This document shows positions 31,032 through 41,391 of a stretch of 64,000 bases of DNA, piece by piece. How positions within the stretch are numbered: the stretch's first letter is position 1; every line of letters starts with the position of its first letter. The translations under genes were made by a program, and so were the position numbers. The notes under the pieces are model-generated. The model worked only from the letters and a program-made list of their open reading frames with translations, was not told where the DNA came from and did not search any database. The DNA comes from Mycobacterium sp. 1245805.9 (GTDB lineage: Bacteria; Actinomycetota; Actinomycetes; Mycobacteriales; Mycobacteriaceae). The DNA lies in contig NZ_LZKR01000165.1 in NCBI RefSeq assembly GCF_001672915.1, forward strand, positions 1 to 64,000, written 5' to 3'.

Positions 31032-31654
31032 TCGGCTTCCCTCGCCCACGACGGCTCGATGAAGACGCCCTCGGCCTCCACGGTGACCCCGTGCGCGTCC
31101 GAAATAGTCCCGCGCGCAAAGACTTTGACGCCCTCCTTGCGGTCAACCCACGCTTCGGAGCGAAGCGGGCCCAGCGGGGTGCCGCGCAGATACTTGACCG
31201 TGATGGTCCCGGTGAAACGCGGCTTGGACAGCCCCTCGCTGGCCGCCTCGCCCAGCATGTGGTCGAGCACCAGGGCGCTCACCCCGCCGTGCACCAGCTT
31301 GGGCGGGCCCTCGTAGGCCGTCCCGAGGACGAACTCGCTCCAGCATCGGCCGCCCCCGTCGTGGTGCACGATCACGGGCGGGGCGATCGGGTTGCCCAGG
31401 CCGATCGCGGCGTTGCCCAGGGTCAGCGGGCGGGCGCCGTCGACGCGGTAGGTCACCCCCAACGGCCGCGTACGTTGCCGCAGCGACTTGGTGACGGCCT
31501 CGATCGCGGATCGCGCTTCGGCGACGACGCCCTCGTCGGCCTCGGTCCGGATCGTCGCGTCGATGAGTTCCCGGACCGCATCGGCCAGCGGGGTGTACAG
31601 GGCCGTCACGCGTTGGGCTTCCGCCGCGCTGAGCACCTCGAATGTGGCGTCCAA
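31028..31654 (-). CDS. PaaI/hotdog-fold thioesterase-like protein
   Basis: A hotdog-fold protein of about 208 residues. The C-terminal half has the PaaI-type core GPPKLVHGGVSALVLDHMLGEAASEG, where HGG and the acidic DHMLGE region match the active site, followed by ITVKYLRGTPLGPLRSEAWV. The N-terminal half is a helical extension. It probably hydrolyses an acyl-CoA. Start: a TTG at 31652-31654 has AGGAGG 8 bases upstream and is preferred; a second TTG overlapping the glnE stop (31673-31675) is possible and adds 7 residues. It overlaps the LLM gene by 4 bp. Confidence 0.8.
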   Translation of the reverse strand: MDATFEVLSAAEAQRVTALYTPLADAVRELIDATIRTEADEGVVAEARSAIEAVTKSLRQRTRPLGVTYRVDGARPLTLGNAAIGLGNPIAPPVIVHHDGGGRCWSEFVLGTAYEGPPKLVHGGVSALVLDHMLGEAASEGLSKPRFTGTITVKYLRGTPLGPLRSEAWVDRKEGVKVFARGTISDAHGVTVEAEGVFIEPSWAREAE

Positions 31655-31671
31655 CGCGCCGGCCTCCTGAC

Positions 31672-34662
31672 TCAACTTCCAAACACCTTGCGCACCACCG
31701 CTTTTGCCCGGCGCGTTACTCGCAGATAGTTGTCCAAGAACTCGCCGCCGTCGTCGGACGACCAACCCGCGGCCACCGCGACCGCCTTGAGCTGACGCCC
31801 CGGCCCCGGCAGCTGATCGGTGGGCTTGCCGCGGACCAACACCAGCGCGTTGCGGGCCCGGGTGGCGGTCAGCCATGCCTGCCGCAGCAGATCGACGTCC
31901 TCCTCGGGCACCAGGCCGGCGGCGGCGATGGCGTCCAGGGATTCCAGCGTCGAAGTGTTGTGCAGCGCGGGCACCTCGTGCGCGTGCCGCAGCTGCATGA
32001 GCTGCACGGTCCATTCGATGTCGGCCAATCCCCCGCGCCCCAACTTGGTGTGGGTGTTGGGGTCCGCCCCCCGCGGCAACCGCTCGGACTCGACGCGGGC
32101 CTTGATGCGCCGGATTTCGCGCACCGCCTCGGCCGACACGCCGTCGGGCGGGTAGCGGGTCTGGTCGGCCATCACCAGGAACCGGTGGCCCAGCTCGGCG
32201 TCACCGGCGACCGCGTGCGCCCGCAGCAGCGCCTGGATCTCCCACGGCTGCGCCCACTGGGCGTAATAAGCGGTGTAGGAACTCAGCGTGCGGACCAGCG
32301 GGCCGCTGCGACCCTCGGGCCGCAGGTTCGCGTCGACCTCCAGCGGCGGGTCGACGCTGGGCGTGCCCAGCAGCGCCCGAACCTGCTCGGCGATCGTCGT
32401 CGACCAGCGCACCGCCGCCGAGTCGTCGACGCCGTGGGCCGGCTCGCAGACGAACATCACGTCGGCGTCGGACCCGTAGCCCAGCTCGGCGCCGCCCAGC
32501 CTGCCCATGCCGATGACCGCGATGGCCGCCGGCGCCCTACCGTCGGCCGGGAGATTGCCTCGGATCATCGCGTCCAGGGCGGCCTGCAGCACCGCCACCC
32601 ACACGGACGTGAGCGCCTTGCACACGTCGGTGACCTCGAGGAATCCGAGCAGGTCGGCCGAGCCGACGCGGGCCAGTTCCCGGCGCCGCAGCGTGCGCGC
32701 GGCGGCGATCGCCCGCACCGGGTCTTGGTGGCGGCTCGCCGAGGCGATGAGCGCGCGGGCCACCGTGGCGGGGTCGGTGTCGAGCAGCTTGGGCCCGCCA
32801 GGGCCGTCGCCGTAGTCCTGAATCACCCGGGGCGCGCGCATCAGCAGGTCCGGCACATAGGCGGAGGTCCCCAGCACGTGCATGAGCCGCCGGGCCACCG
32901 CCGGCTTGTCGCGCAGCGTGGCAAGGTACCAGCTCTCCCCGCCGATCGCCTCCGACAGGCGCCGGTAGGCCAGCAGCCCGCCGTCGGGATCGGGTGCGTA
33001 GGACATCCAGTTCAGCAGCCGGGGCAGCAGCACCGACTGCACCCGGCCGCGCCGCCCGCTCTGGTTGACCAGTGCCGACATGTGCTTCAGCGCGGTCTGC
33101 GGCCCCTCGTAGCCCAGCGCCGCCAGCTGCCGTTCGGCGCCCTCGGAGGTGATGCCGTGCGCGATCTCCAAACCGGCCGGCCCGATCGACTCCAGCAGCG
33201 GCTGGTAGAAGAGCTTGGCGTGCAGGCCCGACACCCGCACGTTCTGGTGGCGGAGCTCCTCGCGCAGCACGCCCGCCGCGTCGTGGCGCCCGTCGGGCCG
33301 GATGTGCGCCGCGCGCGCCAGCCAGCGCACCGCCTCCTCGTCATCGGGCTCCGGCAGCAGATGGGTGCGCTTGAGCCGCTGGAGTTGCAGCCGGTGCTCG
33401 AGCAACCGCAGGAACTCGTAGGAGGCGGTCAGGTTCGCCGCGTCCTCGCGTCCGATGTAGCCGCCCCGGCCCAGGGCATCCAGCGCGTCCACCGTCGAGG
33501 CCACGTGCAGCGAGTCGTCGGTGCGGCCATGGACCAGTTGCAGCAACTGCACCGCGAACTCCACGTCCCGCAGCCCGCCGCTGCCGAGTTTGATCTCGCG
33601 GGCGCGGACCTCGGCCGGCACCAGCCGCTCCACCCGGCGGCGCATGGCCTGGACCTCGACGACGAAATCCTCACGCTCGCAGGCGACCCAGACCATGGGC
33701 GTCACGGCGGCCAGGTAGCGCTCGCCCAGCTCGGCGTCGCCGACGGCCGCCCGGGCTTTCAGCAGCGCCTGGAACTCCCACGTCTTGGCCCAGCGCTGGT
33801 AGTAGGCAATGTGCGATTCGACGGTGCGCACCAGCTCACCGCTGCGGCCCTCCGGGCGCAGCCCGGCGTCGACCTGGAAGAAGGCCGACGACGCCACCCG
33901 CATCATCTCGCTGGCCACCCGGGTGGTGAGCGCGTCCGCGCGCTCGCCGACGAAGATGACGTCGACGTCGCTGACGTAGTTCAGTTCGCGGGCACCGCAT
34001 TTGCCCATCGCGATGACCGCCAGCCGCGGCGGCGTGCGTTCGCCGCACACGCTGACCTCGGCCACCCGCAGCGCGGCGGCCAGCGCCGCATCCGCCAGGT
34101 CCGACAGCTGGGCACCCACGACGGTGAACGGGAGGACCGGCTCGTCCTCGACCGTGGCGGCCACGTCGAGGGCCGCCAACACCATCAGCTGGTCGCGGTA
34201 CAGGATGCGCAGGCGTTCCAGCGCCGACCCCGGGGCGCTCAGCGCCTCGTCTTGAAACTCACCGCAGCAGTCGAGGAACGTCGCGCACCGTTCGTCGCGC
34301 GACGGCAGATGGGCCTTGCCGCGCAACAACTTCCAGGACTGCGGGTTCGCGGCGAGGTGATCCCCCAGGGCCAGCGACGAGCCGAGCACCCCGAACAGCC
34401 GGCCCCGCAGCCCGCGTTCGGTGAGCAGCGCGGCGCTCAGTTCGTCCCAATCGCTGTCCGGGTTCTCCCACAGCCGGACCAGCACCCGCAGCGCGGCGTC
34501 GGGGTCGGGCGCGCGCGACAATGCCCACAACCGGTCGACGTAGTTCTGGTCGTCGCGCTCGTACCAACCCAGCTGCGCCAGACGGTCACCCGCGGGCGGG
34601 TCGACCAACCCGAGCCGGCCCACGCTGGGCAGCCGGGGTCGTTCGGTCGCTGGTTTGGTCAC
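31672..34662 (-). CDS. glnE: Glutamine synthetase adenylyltransferase / deadenylase
   Basis: A bifunctional enzyme that adds and removes AMP on glutamine synthetase (Tyr406 of GlnA1) in response to nitrogen status. The 996-residue protein has two nucleotidyltransferase domains, each with the G-S/G...D-x-D pattern: [22 protein letters not shown] in the N-terminal half and [22 protein letters not shown] in the C-terminal half. Each is followed by a GlnD-PII-type helical region. Start: the GTG at 34660-34662 gives [23 protein letters not shown]. It lies between glnA2 and the thioesterase gene on the same strand and corresponds to Rv2221c. Confidence 0.95.
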   Translation of the reverse strand: MTKPATERPRLPSVGRLGLVDPPAGDRLAQLGWYERDDQNYVDRLWALSRAPDPDAALRVLVRLWENPDSDWDELSAALLTERGLRGRLFGVLGSSLALGDHLAANPQSWKLLRGKAHLPSRDERCATFLDCCGEFQDEALSAPGSALERLRILYRDQLMVLAALDVAATVEDEPVLPFTVVGAQLSDLADAALAAALRVAEVSVCGERTPPRLAVIAMGKCGARELNYVSDVDVIFVGERADALTTRVASEMMRVASSAFFQVDAGLRPEGRSGELVRTVESHIAYYQRWAKTWEFQALLKARAAVGDAELGERYLAAVTPMVWVACEREDFVVEVQAMRRRVERLVPAEVRAREIKLGSGGLRDVEFAVQLLQLVHGRTDDSLHVASTVDALDALGRGGYIGREDAANLTASYEFLRLLEHRLQLQRLKRTHLLPEPDDEEAVRWLARAAHIRPDGRHDAAGVLREELRHQNVRVSGLHAKLFYQPLLESIGPAGLEIAHGITSEGAERQLAALGYEGPQTALKHMSALVNQSGRRGRVQSVLLPRLLNWMSYAPDPDGGLLAYRRLSEAIGGESWYLATLRDKPAVARRLMHVLGTSAYVPDLLMRAPRVIQDYGDGPGGPKLLDTDPATVARALIASASRHQDPVRAIAAARTLRRRELARVGSADLLGFLEVTDVCKALTSVWVAVLQAALDAMIRGNLPADGRAPAAIAVIGMGRLGGAELGYGSDADVMFVCEPAHGVDDSAAVRWSTTIAEQVRALLGTPSVDPPLEVDANLRPEGRSGPLVRTLSSYTAYYAQWAQPWEIQALLRAHAVAGDAELGHRFLVMADQTRYPPDGVSAEAVREIRRIKARVESERLPRGADPNTHTKLGRGGLADIEWTVQLMQLRHAHEVPALHNTSTLESLDAIAAAGLVPEEDVDLLRQAWLTATRARNALVLVRGKPTDQLPGPGRQLKAVAVAAGWSSDDGGEFLDNYLRVTRRAKAVVRKVFGS

Positions 34663-34718
34663 GCCACGACCGTAGCGCAAGGCGCCGGTCTCTCAGACCG
34701 GTCGGCGCACGGTGTGAG

Positions 34719-36059
34719 CTAGAGCGACAGGTAGGTGCGCAGCTCGTAGGGCGTGACGTGGCTGCGGTAGTTCGCCCACTCCGTGCGCTTGTTGCGCAGG
34801 AAGAAGTCAAACACGTGCTCCCCCAACGTTTCCGCGACCAGCTCGGAGGCCTCCATGGCGCGAAGCGCGGCGTCGAGACTGGTGGGCAGCTCGCGGTAGC
34901 CCATCGTGAGGCGTTCCTCGGGCGTGAGGTCCCACACGTTGTCCTCGGCCTGCGGACCCAGCACGTAGCCCTTCTCCACCCCGCGCAGTCCCGCGGCGAG
35001 CAGGACGGCGAACGCCAGGTACGGGTTGCAGGCCGAGTCGGGGCTGCGCACCTCGATCCGCCGCGACGACGTCTTGTGCGGCGTGTACATGGGCACCCGC
35101 ACCAAGGCCGACCGGTTGGCCGCCCCCCACGACGCGTTGGTGGGCGCCTCGCCGCCCTGCACCAGCCGCTTGTAGGAGTTGACCCATTGGTTGGTGACGG
35201 CGCTGATCTCCGAGGCGTGCTCGAGGATCCCGGCGATGAACGACTTGCCCACGTCCGAAAGCTGCAGCGGGTCGTCGGTGCTGTGGAAGGCGTTGACGTC
35301 GCCCTCGAACAGGCTCATGTGGGTGTGCATGGCCGAGCCGGGGTGTTCGGCGAAGGGCTTGGGCATGAACGACGCCCGCGCGCCGTTTTCGATCGCAACT
35401 TCTTTAATGACGTAGCGGAACGTCATGACGTTGTCGGCCATGGACAACGCGTCGGCGAAGCGCAGGTCGATCTCCTGCTGGCCGGGCGCGCCCTCGTGGT
35501 GGCTGAACTCGACCGAGATGCCCATGAACTCGAGGGCCTCGATGGCGTCCCGGCGGAAGTTGGACGCGGAGTCGTGCACCGCCTGGTCGAAGTAGCCGGC
35601 GCTGTCGACGGGGATGGGCCTCGACCCGTCGTTGGGGCCGGATTCCAGCAGGAAGAATTCGATCTCGGGGTGCACGTAGCAGGAAAAGCCGAGGTCGTTG
35701 GCCTTTTGCAGCTGGCGGCGCAGCACGTGCCGCGGGTCCGCCCACGACGGCGAGCCGTCGGGCATGGTGATGTCGCAGAACATCCGCGCGGAGTGGTGGT
35801 GGCCGGACGGGGTCGCCCAGGGCAGCACCTGGAAGGTCGACGGGTCGGGGTTGGCGACGGTGTCGGATTCGGAGACGCGCGCGAAGCCCTCGATCGAGGA
35901 TCCGTCGAAGCCGATGCCCTCCTCGAAGGCGCCTTCGAGTTCGGCCGGCGCGATGGCTACGGACTTGAGGTAACCCAACACGTCGGTGAACCAGAGGCGA
36001 ACGAAGCGGATGTCTCGCTCCTCCAACGTGCGGAGGACGAATTCCTTCTGTCGATCCAT
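34719..36059 (-). CDS. glnA2: Glutamine synthetase, second copy
   Basis: A 446-residue GS of the shorter I-alpha type. It has VRLWFTDVLGYLKSVAI, IGFDGSSIEGFARVSESD, EIEFFLLESG, EFSHHEGAPGQQEIDLRFADAL and GSAMHTHMSLF. The adenylylation loop of GlnA1 is missing, so GlnE should not control it. In M. tuberculosis GlnA2 (Rv2222c) is weakly active and non-essential. Start: the ATG at 36057-36059 (MDRQKEFVLRTLEERDI). It lies 56 bp upstream of glnE on the same strand, probably one transcript. Confidence 0.94.
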   Translation of the reverse strand: MDRQKEFVLRTLEERDIRFVRLWFTDVLGYLKSVAIAPAELEGAFEEGIGFDGSSIEGFARVSESDTVANPDPSTFQVLPWATPSGHHHSARMFCDITMPDGSPSWADPRHVLRRQLQKANDLGFSCYVHPEIEFFLLESGPNDGSRPIPVDSAGYFDQAVHDSASNFRRDAIEALEFMGISVEFSHHEGAPGQQEIDLRFADALSMADNVMTFRYVIKEVAIENGARASFMPKPFAEHPGSAMHTHMSLFEGDVNAFHSTDDPLQLSDVGKSFIAGILEHASEISAVTNQWVNSYKRLVQGGEAPTNASWGAANRSALVRVPMYTPHKTSSRRIEVRSPDSACNPYLAFAVLLAAGLRGVEKGYVLGPQAEDNVWDLTPEERLTMGYRELPTSLDAALRAMEASELVAETLGEHVFDFFLRNKRTEWANYRSHVTPYELRTYLSL

Positions 36060-36149
36060 AACTCGAACAGTAGGCAACCGCTGTTAATTTTGTGTTACCG
36101 ACGCCCGCTCAGAACCGTTGCGGTGCTGCTACCGATCTCGATTCGGGCG

Positions 36150-37808
36150 CTAGAGACCGGTGCCGCCGCGGCCGCCGGTGGCGGTGCCGTTCCCGGCGGT
36201 TATGACGGCGGCGCTGCCCCCACCGCCACCACCGCCGCCGCCGGCGAGGACGTCGCCGACGCCGCCGGCGCCACCGGTGGCGCCGCCGCTTCCGGTGCCG
36301 CTGTGCCCGTTGCCGCCGCCGCTGCCGCCGACGCCACCGACGCCGCCGGGACCGCCGCTGCCGCCGGTTCCGCCGTCGACGCCACCGCCGGTGCCGCCGC
36401 TGCCGCCGACGTTGGCGACGCCGATGCCACCACCGCCGCCACCGCCGCCGGCGGCGTCCACGGCGGCGGCGTTGGACCCGGTGACGGTGCCGCCGACGCC
36501 GCCGTTGAGGACGAAGACGCCGGGACCCGCTCCATTGCCCCCGTTGCCGCCGGTGATCGTGGTGGCCCCGATGTTGACGGCCGCACCGCCTCCGCCTCCG
36601 CCCCCGGTGCCGCCCTGGATCAGCAGGTTGGGGCCGCCCCCTTGGCCTCCGGCGCCGCCGCTGCTGGTGAGGTCGAGGCCGAGGGTGGGATCGATGATTT
36701 CCGCGCCGCCGCCTTGACCCCCGGCTCCGGCGGCGCCGCCCACGCCGCCGGTAACGAACAGGCCGCCCAGCTGGCCGCTGCCCCCCACGCCGCCACCGCC
36801 ACCACCGCCGCCGGCGATGGCGCCAGCGGTGTTGGTGGTGAGGACGCCCTGACCGCCAGCACCGCCGTTGCCGCCATGGCCGCCGTTGAAACCGGTACCG
36901 CCGGCCCCGCCGGCCCCGCCGGTGCCGCCGGCGCCGCCGCTGAAGCTGGTCGAGCCGCCGGTGCCGCCCTCGCCACCGGCGCCGCCGGTGCCCCCTTCAC
37001 CGAACAAGCCCGAGCCCGCGCCGCCGGCGCCGCCGACGCCGCCGGCCCCGCCGTCTCCGCCGTTGACAGAGCCTGCGGTGCCCGCCACACCGGTGCCGCC
37101 GACCCCGCCCACACCGCCGTTGCCGCCCATGCTCAGCAGCCCGATGCCCGCACCGCCGGGGCCGCCTGCTCCACCGAAACCGCCCGCAAGGCCGGCGCCC
37201 CCGGTGCCGCCGACACCGCCATTGCCGAAGAGGACGCCTCCTGTCCCGCCCGCGCCCCCGACGCCGCCGGTTGCGCCGGCCCCGCCGGCGCCGCCGTGGC
37301 CGCCGTTGCCGAACAGTCCGGCGTTACCGCCTCGGCCGCCGGGCTGCCCCGGCAGGCCGGACCCGCCGTCACCGCCGTTGCCCCACAAGATCCCGCCCGG
37401 CCCGCCGGCCTGCCCGGTCCCCTGCGCCCCATTGGTGCCGTTGCCGATCAACGGGGTCCTCAACAACAATTCCGTGGGCGCGTTGATCGCCCCCCGCACC
37501 TCTTGCCAAACGGCTTGCAGCGGCGAAGCATTCGCCGCCTCGGCCGCCGTATAGCCGGCCGCCGCGCCCCGCAACGTCCGCATGAACTGGTCGTGAAATG
37601 CCGCCGCCTGTGCACCGAGCCCCTGGAAGTACTGGCCGTGGGCGGAGAACAGCGCCGCGGCGGCCGCCGACACCTCATCCTCCGCCGCGGGCAGCACGCC
37701 CGTCGTCGAGACGGCCGCCGCGCGGGCCGCGCCGAGCGCCGCCTCGATGCCGGCCAACTCGGATGCGGCCGCCGCCATCGTCTCCGGGGCCGCGACTACG
37801 AACGACAT
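36150..37808 (-). CDS. PE_PGRS family protein
   Basis: A 552-residue protein. Residues 1-about 98 are a PE domain ([21 protein letters not shown], with Pro8-Glu9), the type-VII-secretion targeting helix pair. A linker follows ([20 protein letters not shown]), then about 420 residues of Gly-Gly-X/Gly-Gly-Asn repeats (for example [13 protein letters not shown]) ending GRGGTGL. PGRS domains fold as glycine-rich helical sandwiches and sit at the cell surface. No esx gene or PPE partner is near. It lies between glnA2 and the CaeA-like genes, where M. tuberculosis has no PE_PGRS. The GC-rich repeat makes exact sequence and length prone to assembly error. Confidence 0.92.
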   Translation of the reverse strand: MSFVVAAPETMAAAASELAGIEAALGAARAAAVSTTGVLPAAEDEVSAAAAALFSAHGQYFQGLGAQAAAFHDQFMRTLRGAAAGYTAAEAANASPLQAVWQEVRGAINAPTELLLRTPLIGNGTNGAQGTGQAGGPGGILWGNGGDGGSGLPGQPGGRGGNAGLFGNGGHGGAGGAGATGGVGGAGGTGGVLFGNGGVGGTGGAGLAGGFGGAGGPGGAGIGLLSMGGNGGVGGVGGTGVAGTAGSVNGGDGGAGGVGGAGGAGSGLFGEGGTGGAGGEGGTGGSTSFSGGAGGTGGAGGAGGTGFNGGHGGNGGAGGQGVLTTNTAGAIAGGGGGGGGVGGSGQLGGLFVTGGVGGAAGAGGQGGGAEIIDPTLGLDLTSSGGAGGQGGGPNLLIQGGTGGGGGGGAAVNIGATTITGGNGGNGAGPGVFVLNGGVGGTVTGSNAAAVDAAGGGGGGGGIGVANVGGSGGTGGGVDGGTGGSGGPGGVGGVGGSGGGNGHSGTGSGGATGGAGGVGDVLAGGGGGGGGGSAAVITAGNGTATGGRGGTGL

Positions 37809-37915
37809 GTCGGTCCACCTACCAGCTAGCCCCGGTTGTCACTAGCCCGGCGGTCCTCCATCCGTCAGGTTCATGCAACGTAGCAGGAGCCCCGAGGGGA
37901 AGCCCGAGGTTTGGC

Positions 37916-39478
37916 TCAGGGCCGGCAGCGCAATGAAGCCGGCGGCAGTGCGCCCGCGACGAAGTAGCGCACCACCGCGGTGTCCACGCACTGGTCGCCG
38001 TTGAACACGGCGGTGTGCTGGGTGCCGTCGTAGCTGATCAGCGGCGCGCCGAGCTGCCGGGCCAGGTTCACGCCGGCCTGGTACGGGGTGGCCGGGTCGT
38101 GCGTCGTGGAGACGACGACGGCCTTGCCGGGCGCGACGGGCGCCGCGGCGTGCGGCCGGGAGGTGGCGGGGACCGGCCACAGCGCGCACAGGTCGCGCGG
38201 CGCGTTTCCGGTGAACTGCCCGTAGCTCAAGAACGGGGCGACCTGGCGCATCTTCTGATCGGCGGCGACCCAGGTCGCCGAATCCGTCGGCGTCGGCGCG
38301 TCGACGCAACGCACCGCGTTGAACGCGTCCTGGTCGTTGCTGTAGTGCCCGTTCTTGTCGCGGCCTTCGTAATCGTCGGCCAGCATCAGCAGGTCGCCGG
38401 CGTCGGTGCCGCGCTGCAGCCCGAGCAGCCCACTGGTCAGGTACTTCCAGTGCGCCGGGGTGTACAGCGCGTTGATGGTGCCGGTGGTGGCGTCGGCGTA
38501 GCTCAGCCCGCGCGGGTCCGACGTCCGGCCCGGCTTGGCGACCAGCGGGTCGACCAGGGCGTGGTATCGGTTGACGAACTGAGCCGGATCGGTGCCCAGC
38601 GGGCACCCGGCCGAGCGGGCGCAGTCGGTCGCGTAGTCGTTGAAAGCCGTTTGGAATCCGGCCATTTGGTTGATGTTCTCGGTGACCGGGTCCACGGTCG
38701 GGTCGATGGCGCCGTCGAGCACCATCGCCCGCACGTGATCGCCGAACGCCTCGAGGTAGTCGGTGCCCAGCTCGGTGCCGTAGCTGTAGCCGAGGTAGTT
38801 GATCTGCTCGTCGCCCAGCGCCTGGCGGACCATGTCCATGTCGCGCGCGACGGATGCGGTGCCGGCGTTGGCCAAAAAGGCGTTGCCCATCCGGCTGACG
38901 CATTGCTGGGCCAGGTGCTGGTTGAGCTGCTCGATGTGCGCCACGCCGGTGAGGCTGTAATCGACCATCGGTTCGCGCCGGAACGCGTCGAAGTCGGCGT
39001 CGCTGCGGCACCGCAACTGCGGGGTCGAGTGGCCCACCCCTCGAGGGTCGAACCCCACCAGATCGAAGTTGCGGGTGATCTCGCTGCTCTCCAGGTCCGA
39101 TGCCATGCCGGCGACCATGTCGACCGCGGACGCTCCCGGGCCGCCCGGGTTGATCAACAGCGATCCCATCCGCCGGCCCGTCGCGGGCACCCGGATCACC
39201 GCCAGCTTGGCCTGCGCGCCGCCCGGATTGGCGTAGTCGACGGGCACCGACACGGTGGTGCACTGGGCGGTGGGGACGTCGCTGGTGTCGGTCAGGAATT
39301 GGCTGCAGCCGCCCCAGTTCTGCGGACGCGCCGCCGCGGCCGGCGGCGCCGGGGTCGGCGTCTGGCCCGCACCCGGCTCCGGGGTCGCGCCGGCCACCGG
39401 CAGTTCCAACACTGGTTGTCCCGCAACCAAAATCCCGAACGACAGCAGCGCCGAGCTCAGCGGTCTCAGGCGCGACAT
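37916..39478 (-). CDS. Exported alpha/beta-hydrolase protease (Rv2223c-like)
   Basis: A 520-residue exported hydrolase of the tripeptidyl-aminopeptidase/CaeA family. It has an N-terminal signal (MSRLRPLSSALLSFGILVAG) without a lipobox, a Pro/Ala linker, INPGGPGASAVDMVAG, GFDPRGVGHS, nucleophile elbow LGYSYGTELG, and the C-terminal TAP-like region with THDPATPYQAG (Asp) and DGTQHTAVF (His). It is paralogous to caeA next door. Start: the ATG at 39476-39478 gives the length of Rv2223c; open sequence upstream is not signal-like. The 299-bp gap upstream to the caeA stop holds an inverted repeat. Confidence 0.9.
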   Translation of the reverse strand: MSRLRPLSSALLSFGILVAGQPVLELPVAGATPEPGAGQTPTPAPPAAAARPQNWGGCSQFLTDTSDVPTAQCTTVSVPVDYANPGGAQAKLAVIRVPATGRRMGSLLINPGGPGASAVDMVAGMASDLESSEITRNFDLVGFDPRGVGHSTPQLRCRSDADFDAFRREPMVDYSLTGVAHIEQLNQHLAQQCVSRMGNAFLANAGTASVARDMDMVRQALGDEQINYLGYSYGTELGTDYLEAFGDHVRAMVLDGAIDPTVDPVTENINQMAGFQTAFNDYATDCARSAGCPLGTDPAQFVNRYHALVDPLVAKPGRTSDPRGLSYADATTGTINALYTPAHWKYLTSGLLGLQRGTDAGDLLMLADDYEGRDKNGHYSNDQDAFNAVRCVDAPTPTDSATWVAADQKMRQVAPFLSYGQFTGNAPRDLCALWPVPATSRPHAAAPVAPGKAVVVSTTHDPATPYQAGVNLARQLGAPLISYDGTQHTAVFNGDQCVDTAVVRYFVAGALPPASLRCRP

Positions 39479-39707
39479 GGCTGTCAATATTTGCAGCACC
39501 GAATACCCGTCCGAACGCGAAATGGTCACGGCTTGATCTCGCCTCGGCGCGTCGCCGCTACTCCGCGTCTTCGGCCGTTGGGTGTGAATCGTGGGCGTTC
39601 CATGTGAGCCCAGGGCGGGAAAATTGCCGAAACCGCACCCTAGGCGCACACCCAAAACCGCCAGTTCACATTCACGGTCCACTGCACGCTCGGCGCCACT
39701 AGTCCGT

Positions 39708-39763
39708 CGAGACTGCACTCAGCGCTTTAAAACGCCAGATTTTTCGCGCTGAGCGCAGTCTCG
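39708..39763. repeat. Inverted repeat of the CGAGACTGC family
   Basis: An 18-bp imperfect palindrome: CGAGACTGCACTCAGCGC (39708-39725) and GCGCTGAGCGCAGTCTCG (39746-39763) differ by one base pair, with a 20-nt AT-rich loop. It sits just after the caeA stop on the minus strand (39778), within the 299-bp gap to the next gene's start region, so it may terminate caeA. A one-armed relative is at 61700-61728. Confidence 0.7.
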
Positions 39764-39777
39764 GCGCCGCAACAGCC

Positions 39778-41334
39778 CTAGCACTTGGCGCCGCTCGGCG
39801 GCGTGTCGCCGCCGATCAGGTACTCCGTCACGTAGTCGTCGATGCAGCTGTCGCCCTGGAAGACGACGGTGTGCTGGGTGCCGTCGAAGGTCAGCAGCGA
39901 GCCGCGCAGCTCCTGCGCCAGGTCGACGCCGGCCTTGTAGGGAGTCGCCGGGTCGTGCGTGGTCGACACCACCACCGTCGGCGCCAGGCCGGGCGCCGTG
40001 ATGGCGTGCGGCTTGCTGGTCGGCGGCACCGGCCAGAACGCGCAGGTGCCCAGCGGGGCGTCGCCGGTGAACTGCCCGTAGCTCATGAACGGGGCGATCT
40101 CGCGTGACCGGCGGTCCTCGTCGATCACCTTGGCGCGGTCCGTAATCGGCGGCTGGTCAACGCAATTGATCGCCACCCGGGCGTCGGTGGCGTTCGTGTA
40201 ATGCCCCTTCGGGTCGCGGCGCATGTACATGTCGGCCAGCGCCAGCATGGTGTCGCCGCGGTGGTCGACCAACTCGGACAGGCCGTCGGTCAGGTGGTGC
40301 CACAGCGACGGCGAGTACAGCGCCATGATGGTGCCCACGATGGCGTCGGCATAACTCAACCCGCGCGGGTCCTTGGTGGGTATCGGCCTGCCGACCATCT
40401 CGTTGTTCGGGTCCACCATCGGGTCGACCAGGCTGTGGTAGACGGCGACGGCCTTGGCCGGGTCGGTGCCCAGCGGGCACGTCGGCTGCTTGGCGCACTC
40501 GGTGGCGAAGTCGTTGAACGCGTCCTGGAATCCCTTGGCCTGGCGCAGATCCGCCTCGATCTGGTCGGCGTTGGGGTCGACGGCGCCGTCGAGGATCATC
40601 GCCCGCACCTTGGTGGGGTAGGCCTCCGCGTAGGCCGAGCCGATCCGCGTGCCGTACGAGTAACCGAGGTAGGTCAGCTTGTCGTCGCCCAGCGCCGCGC
40701 GAATGGCGTCCAGGTCGCGGGCGACGTTGACGGTGCCCACGTTCGCCAGGAAGTTATTGCCCATCTTGTCGACGCAGCGGCCGACGAACTGCTTGGTCTC
40801 GTCCTCCATGTGGGCCACGCCGGCCGGGCTGTAGTCGACGTTCGGCTCGGTGCGCAGCCGGTCGTTGTCGGCGTCGGAGTTGCACCAGATGGCCGGCCGC
40901 GACGACCCGACCCCGCGGGGGTCGAAACCGACCAGATCGAAGCGCTCACGGATGCGCTTGGGCAACGTCTGGACGACGCTCAGCGCCGCGTCGATGCCGG
41001 ACTCGCCGGGGCCGCCGGGATTGATCACCAGCGAGCCGATCTTGTCCCCCGTCGCCGGAAACCGCACCATCGCCAGCGTCGCCACGTCGCCGTCGAGGTG
41101 GTTGTAGTCGACGGGCACGGCCAGCCTGCCGCACATCGCGCCGCTGGGGATCTTGGCCTTGGGGTTGGACGAGCGGCACGGCGTCCATTCGACCGCCTGC
41201 CCCAGCTTGGGCCCCGCCATGACGGCGCGCCCGCCGACAACGCGAAGGCAGCCGCCGAGCAGCATCGCCACGGCGGCGAGCGCCATCCAGATCAGCAGCG
41301 TGCGCGCGACCTTGTCGCGGCGAGTCAACCCCAT
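39778..41334 (-). CDS. caeA: Cell-envelope serine protease CaeA/Hip1
   Basis: A 518-residue envelope lipoprotein serine protease; in M. tuberculosis (Rv2224c) it cleaves GroEL2 and dampens host responses. It has a lipoprotein signal (LLGGC, Cys29), INPGGPGESGIDAAL, GFDPRGVGSS, the nucleophile elbow LGYSYGTRIG, and the Asp and His of the triad in THDPATPYKAG and DGTQHTVVF. Start: the ATG at 41332-41334 (MGLTRRDKVARTL) is chosen because it begins right before the signal; a GTG two codons upstream is possible. It is tandem with the Rv2223c-like paralogue. Confidence 0.93.
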   Translation of the reverse strand: MGLTRRDKVARTLLIWMALAAVAMLLGGCLRVVGGRAVMAGPKLGQAVEWTPCRSSNPKAKIPSGAMCGRLAVPVDYNHLDGDVATLAMVRFPATGDKIGSLVINPGGPGESGIDAALSVVQTLPKRIRERFDLVGFDPRGVGSSRPAIWCNSDADNDRLRTEPNVDYSPAGVAHMEDETKQFVGRCVDKMGNNFLANVGTVNVARDLDAIRAALGDDKLTYLGYSYGTRIGSAYAEAYPTKVRAMILDGAVDPNADQIEADLRQAKGFQDAFNDFATECAKQPTCPLGTDPAKAVAVYHSLVDPMVDPNNEMVGRPIPTKDPRGLSYADAIVGTIMALYSPSLWHHLTDGLSELVDHRGDTMLALADMYMRRDPKGHYTNATDARVAINCVDQPPITDRAKVIDEDRRSREIAPFMSYGQFTGDAPLGTCAFWPVPPTSKPHAITAPGLAPTVVVSTTHDPATPYKAGVDLAQELRGSLLTFDGTQHTVVFQGDSCIDDYVTEYLIGGDTPPSGAKC

Positions 41335-41391
41335 GCCCACATATGCTGCCAGAGCCAACCTGAGATTCTGATGAGCGCCTCCGGCGGCGAA

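Noticed and set aside
31642-34722. About 1000-codon open frame opposite glnE
   Set aside because: Composition is His/Arg/Gln/Gly-rich with no domain pattern; glnE on the other strand is unmistakable.
36150-37400. Possible CRISPR or VNTR array in the glycine-rich region
   Set aside because: Repeats are irregular multiples of three encoding Gly-Gly-X, with no spacers; it is the PGRS domain.
34521-37829. Very long open frame on the plus strand across the PE_PGRS and glnA2 genes
   Set aside because: It is antisense to two clear genes, its protein is low-complexity Ala/Gly/Asp from the PGRS repeat, and long antisense frames are expected at this GC content.
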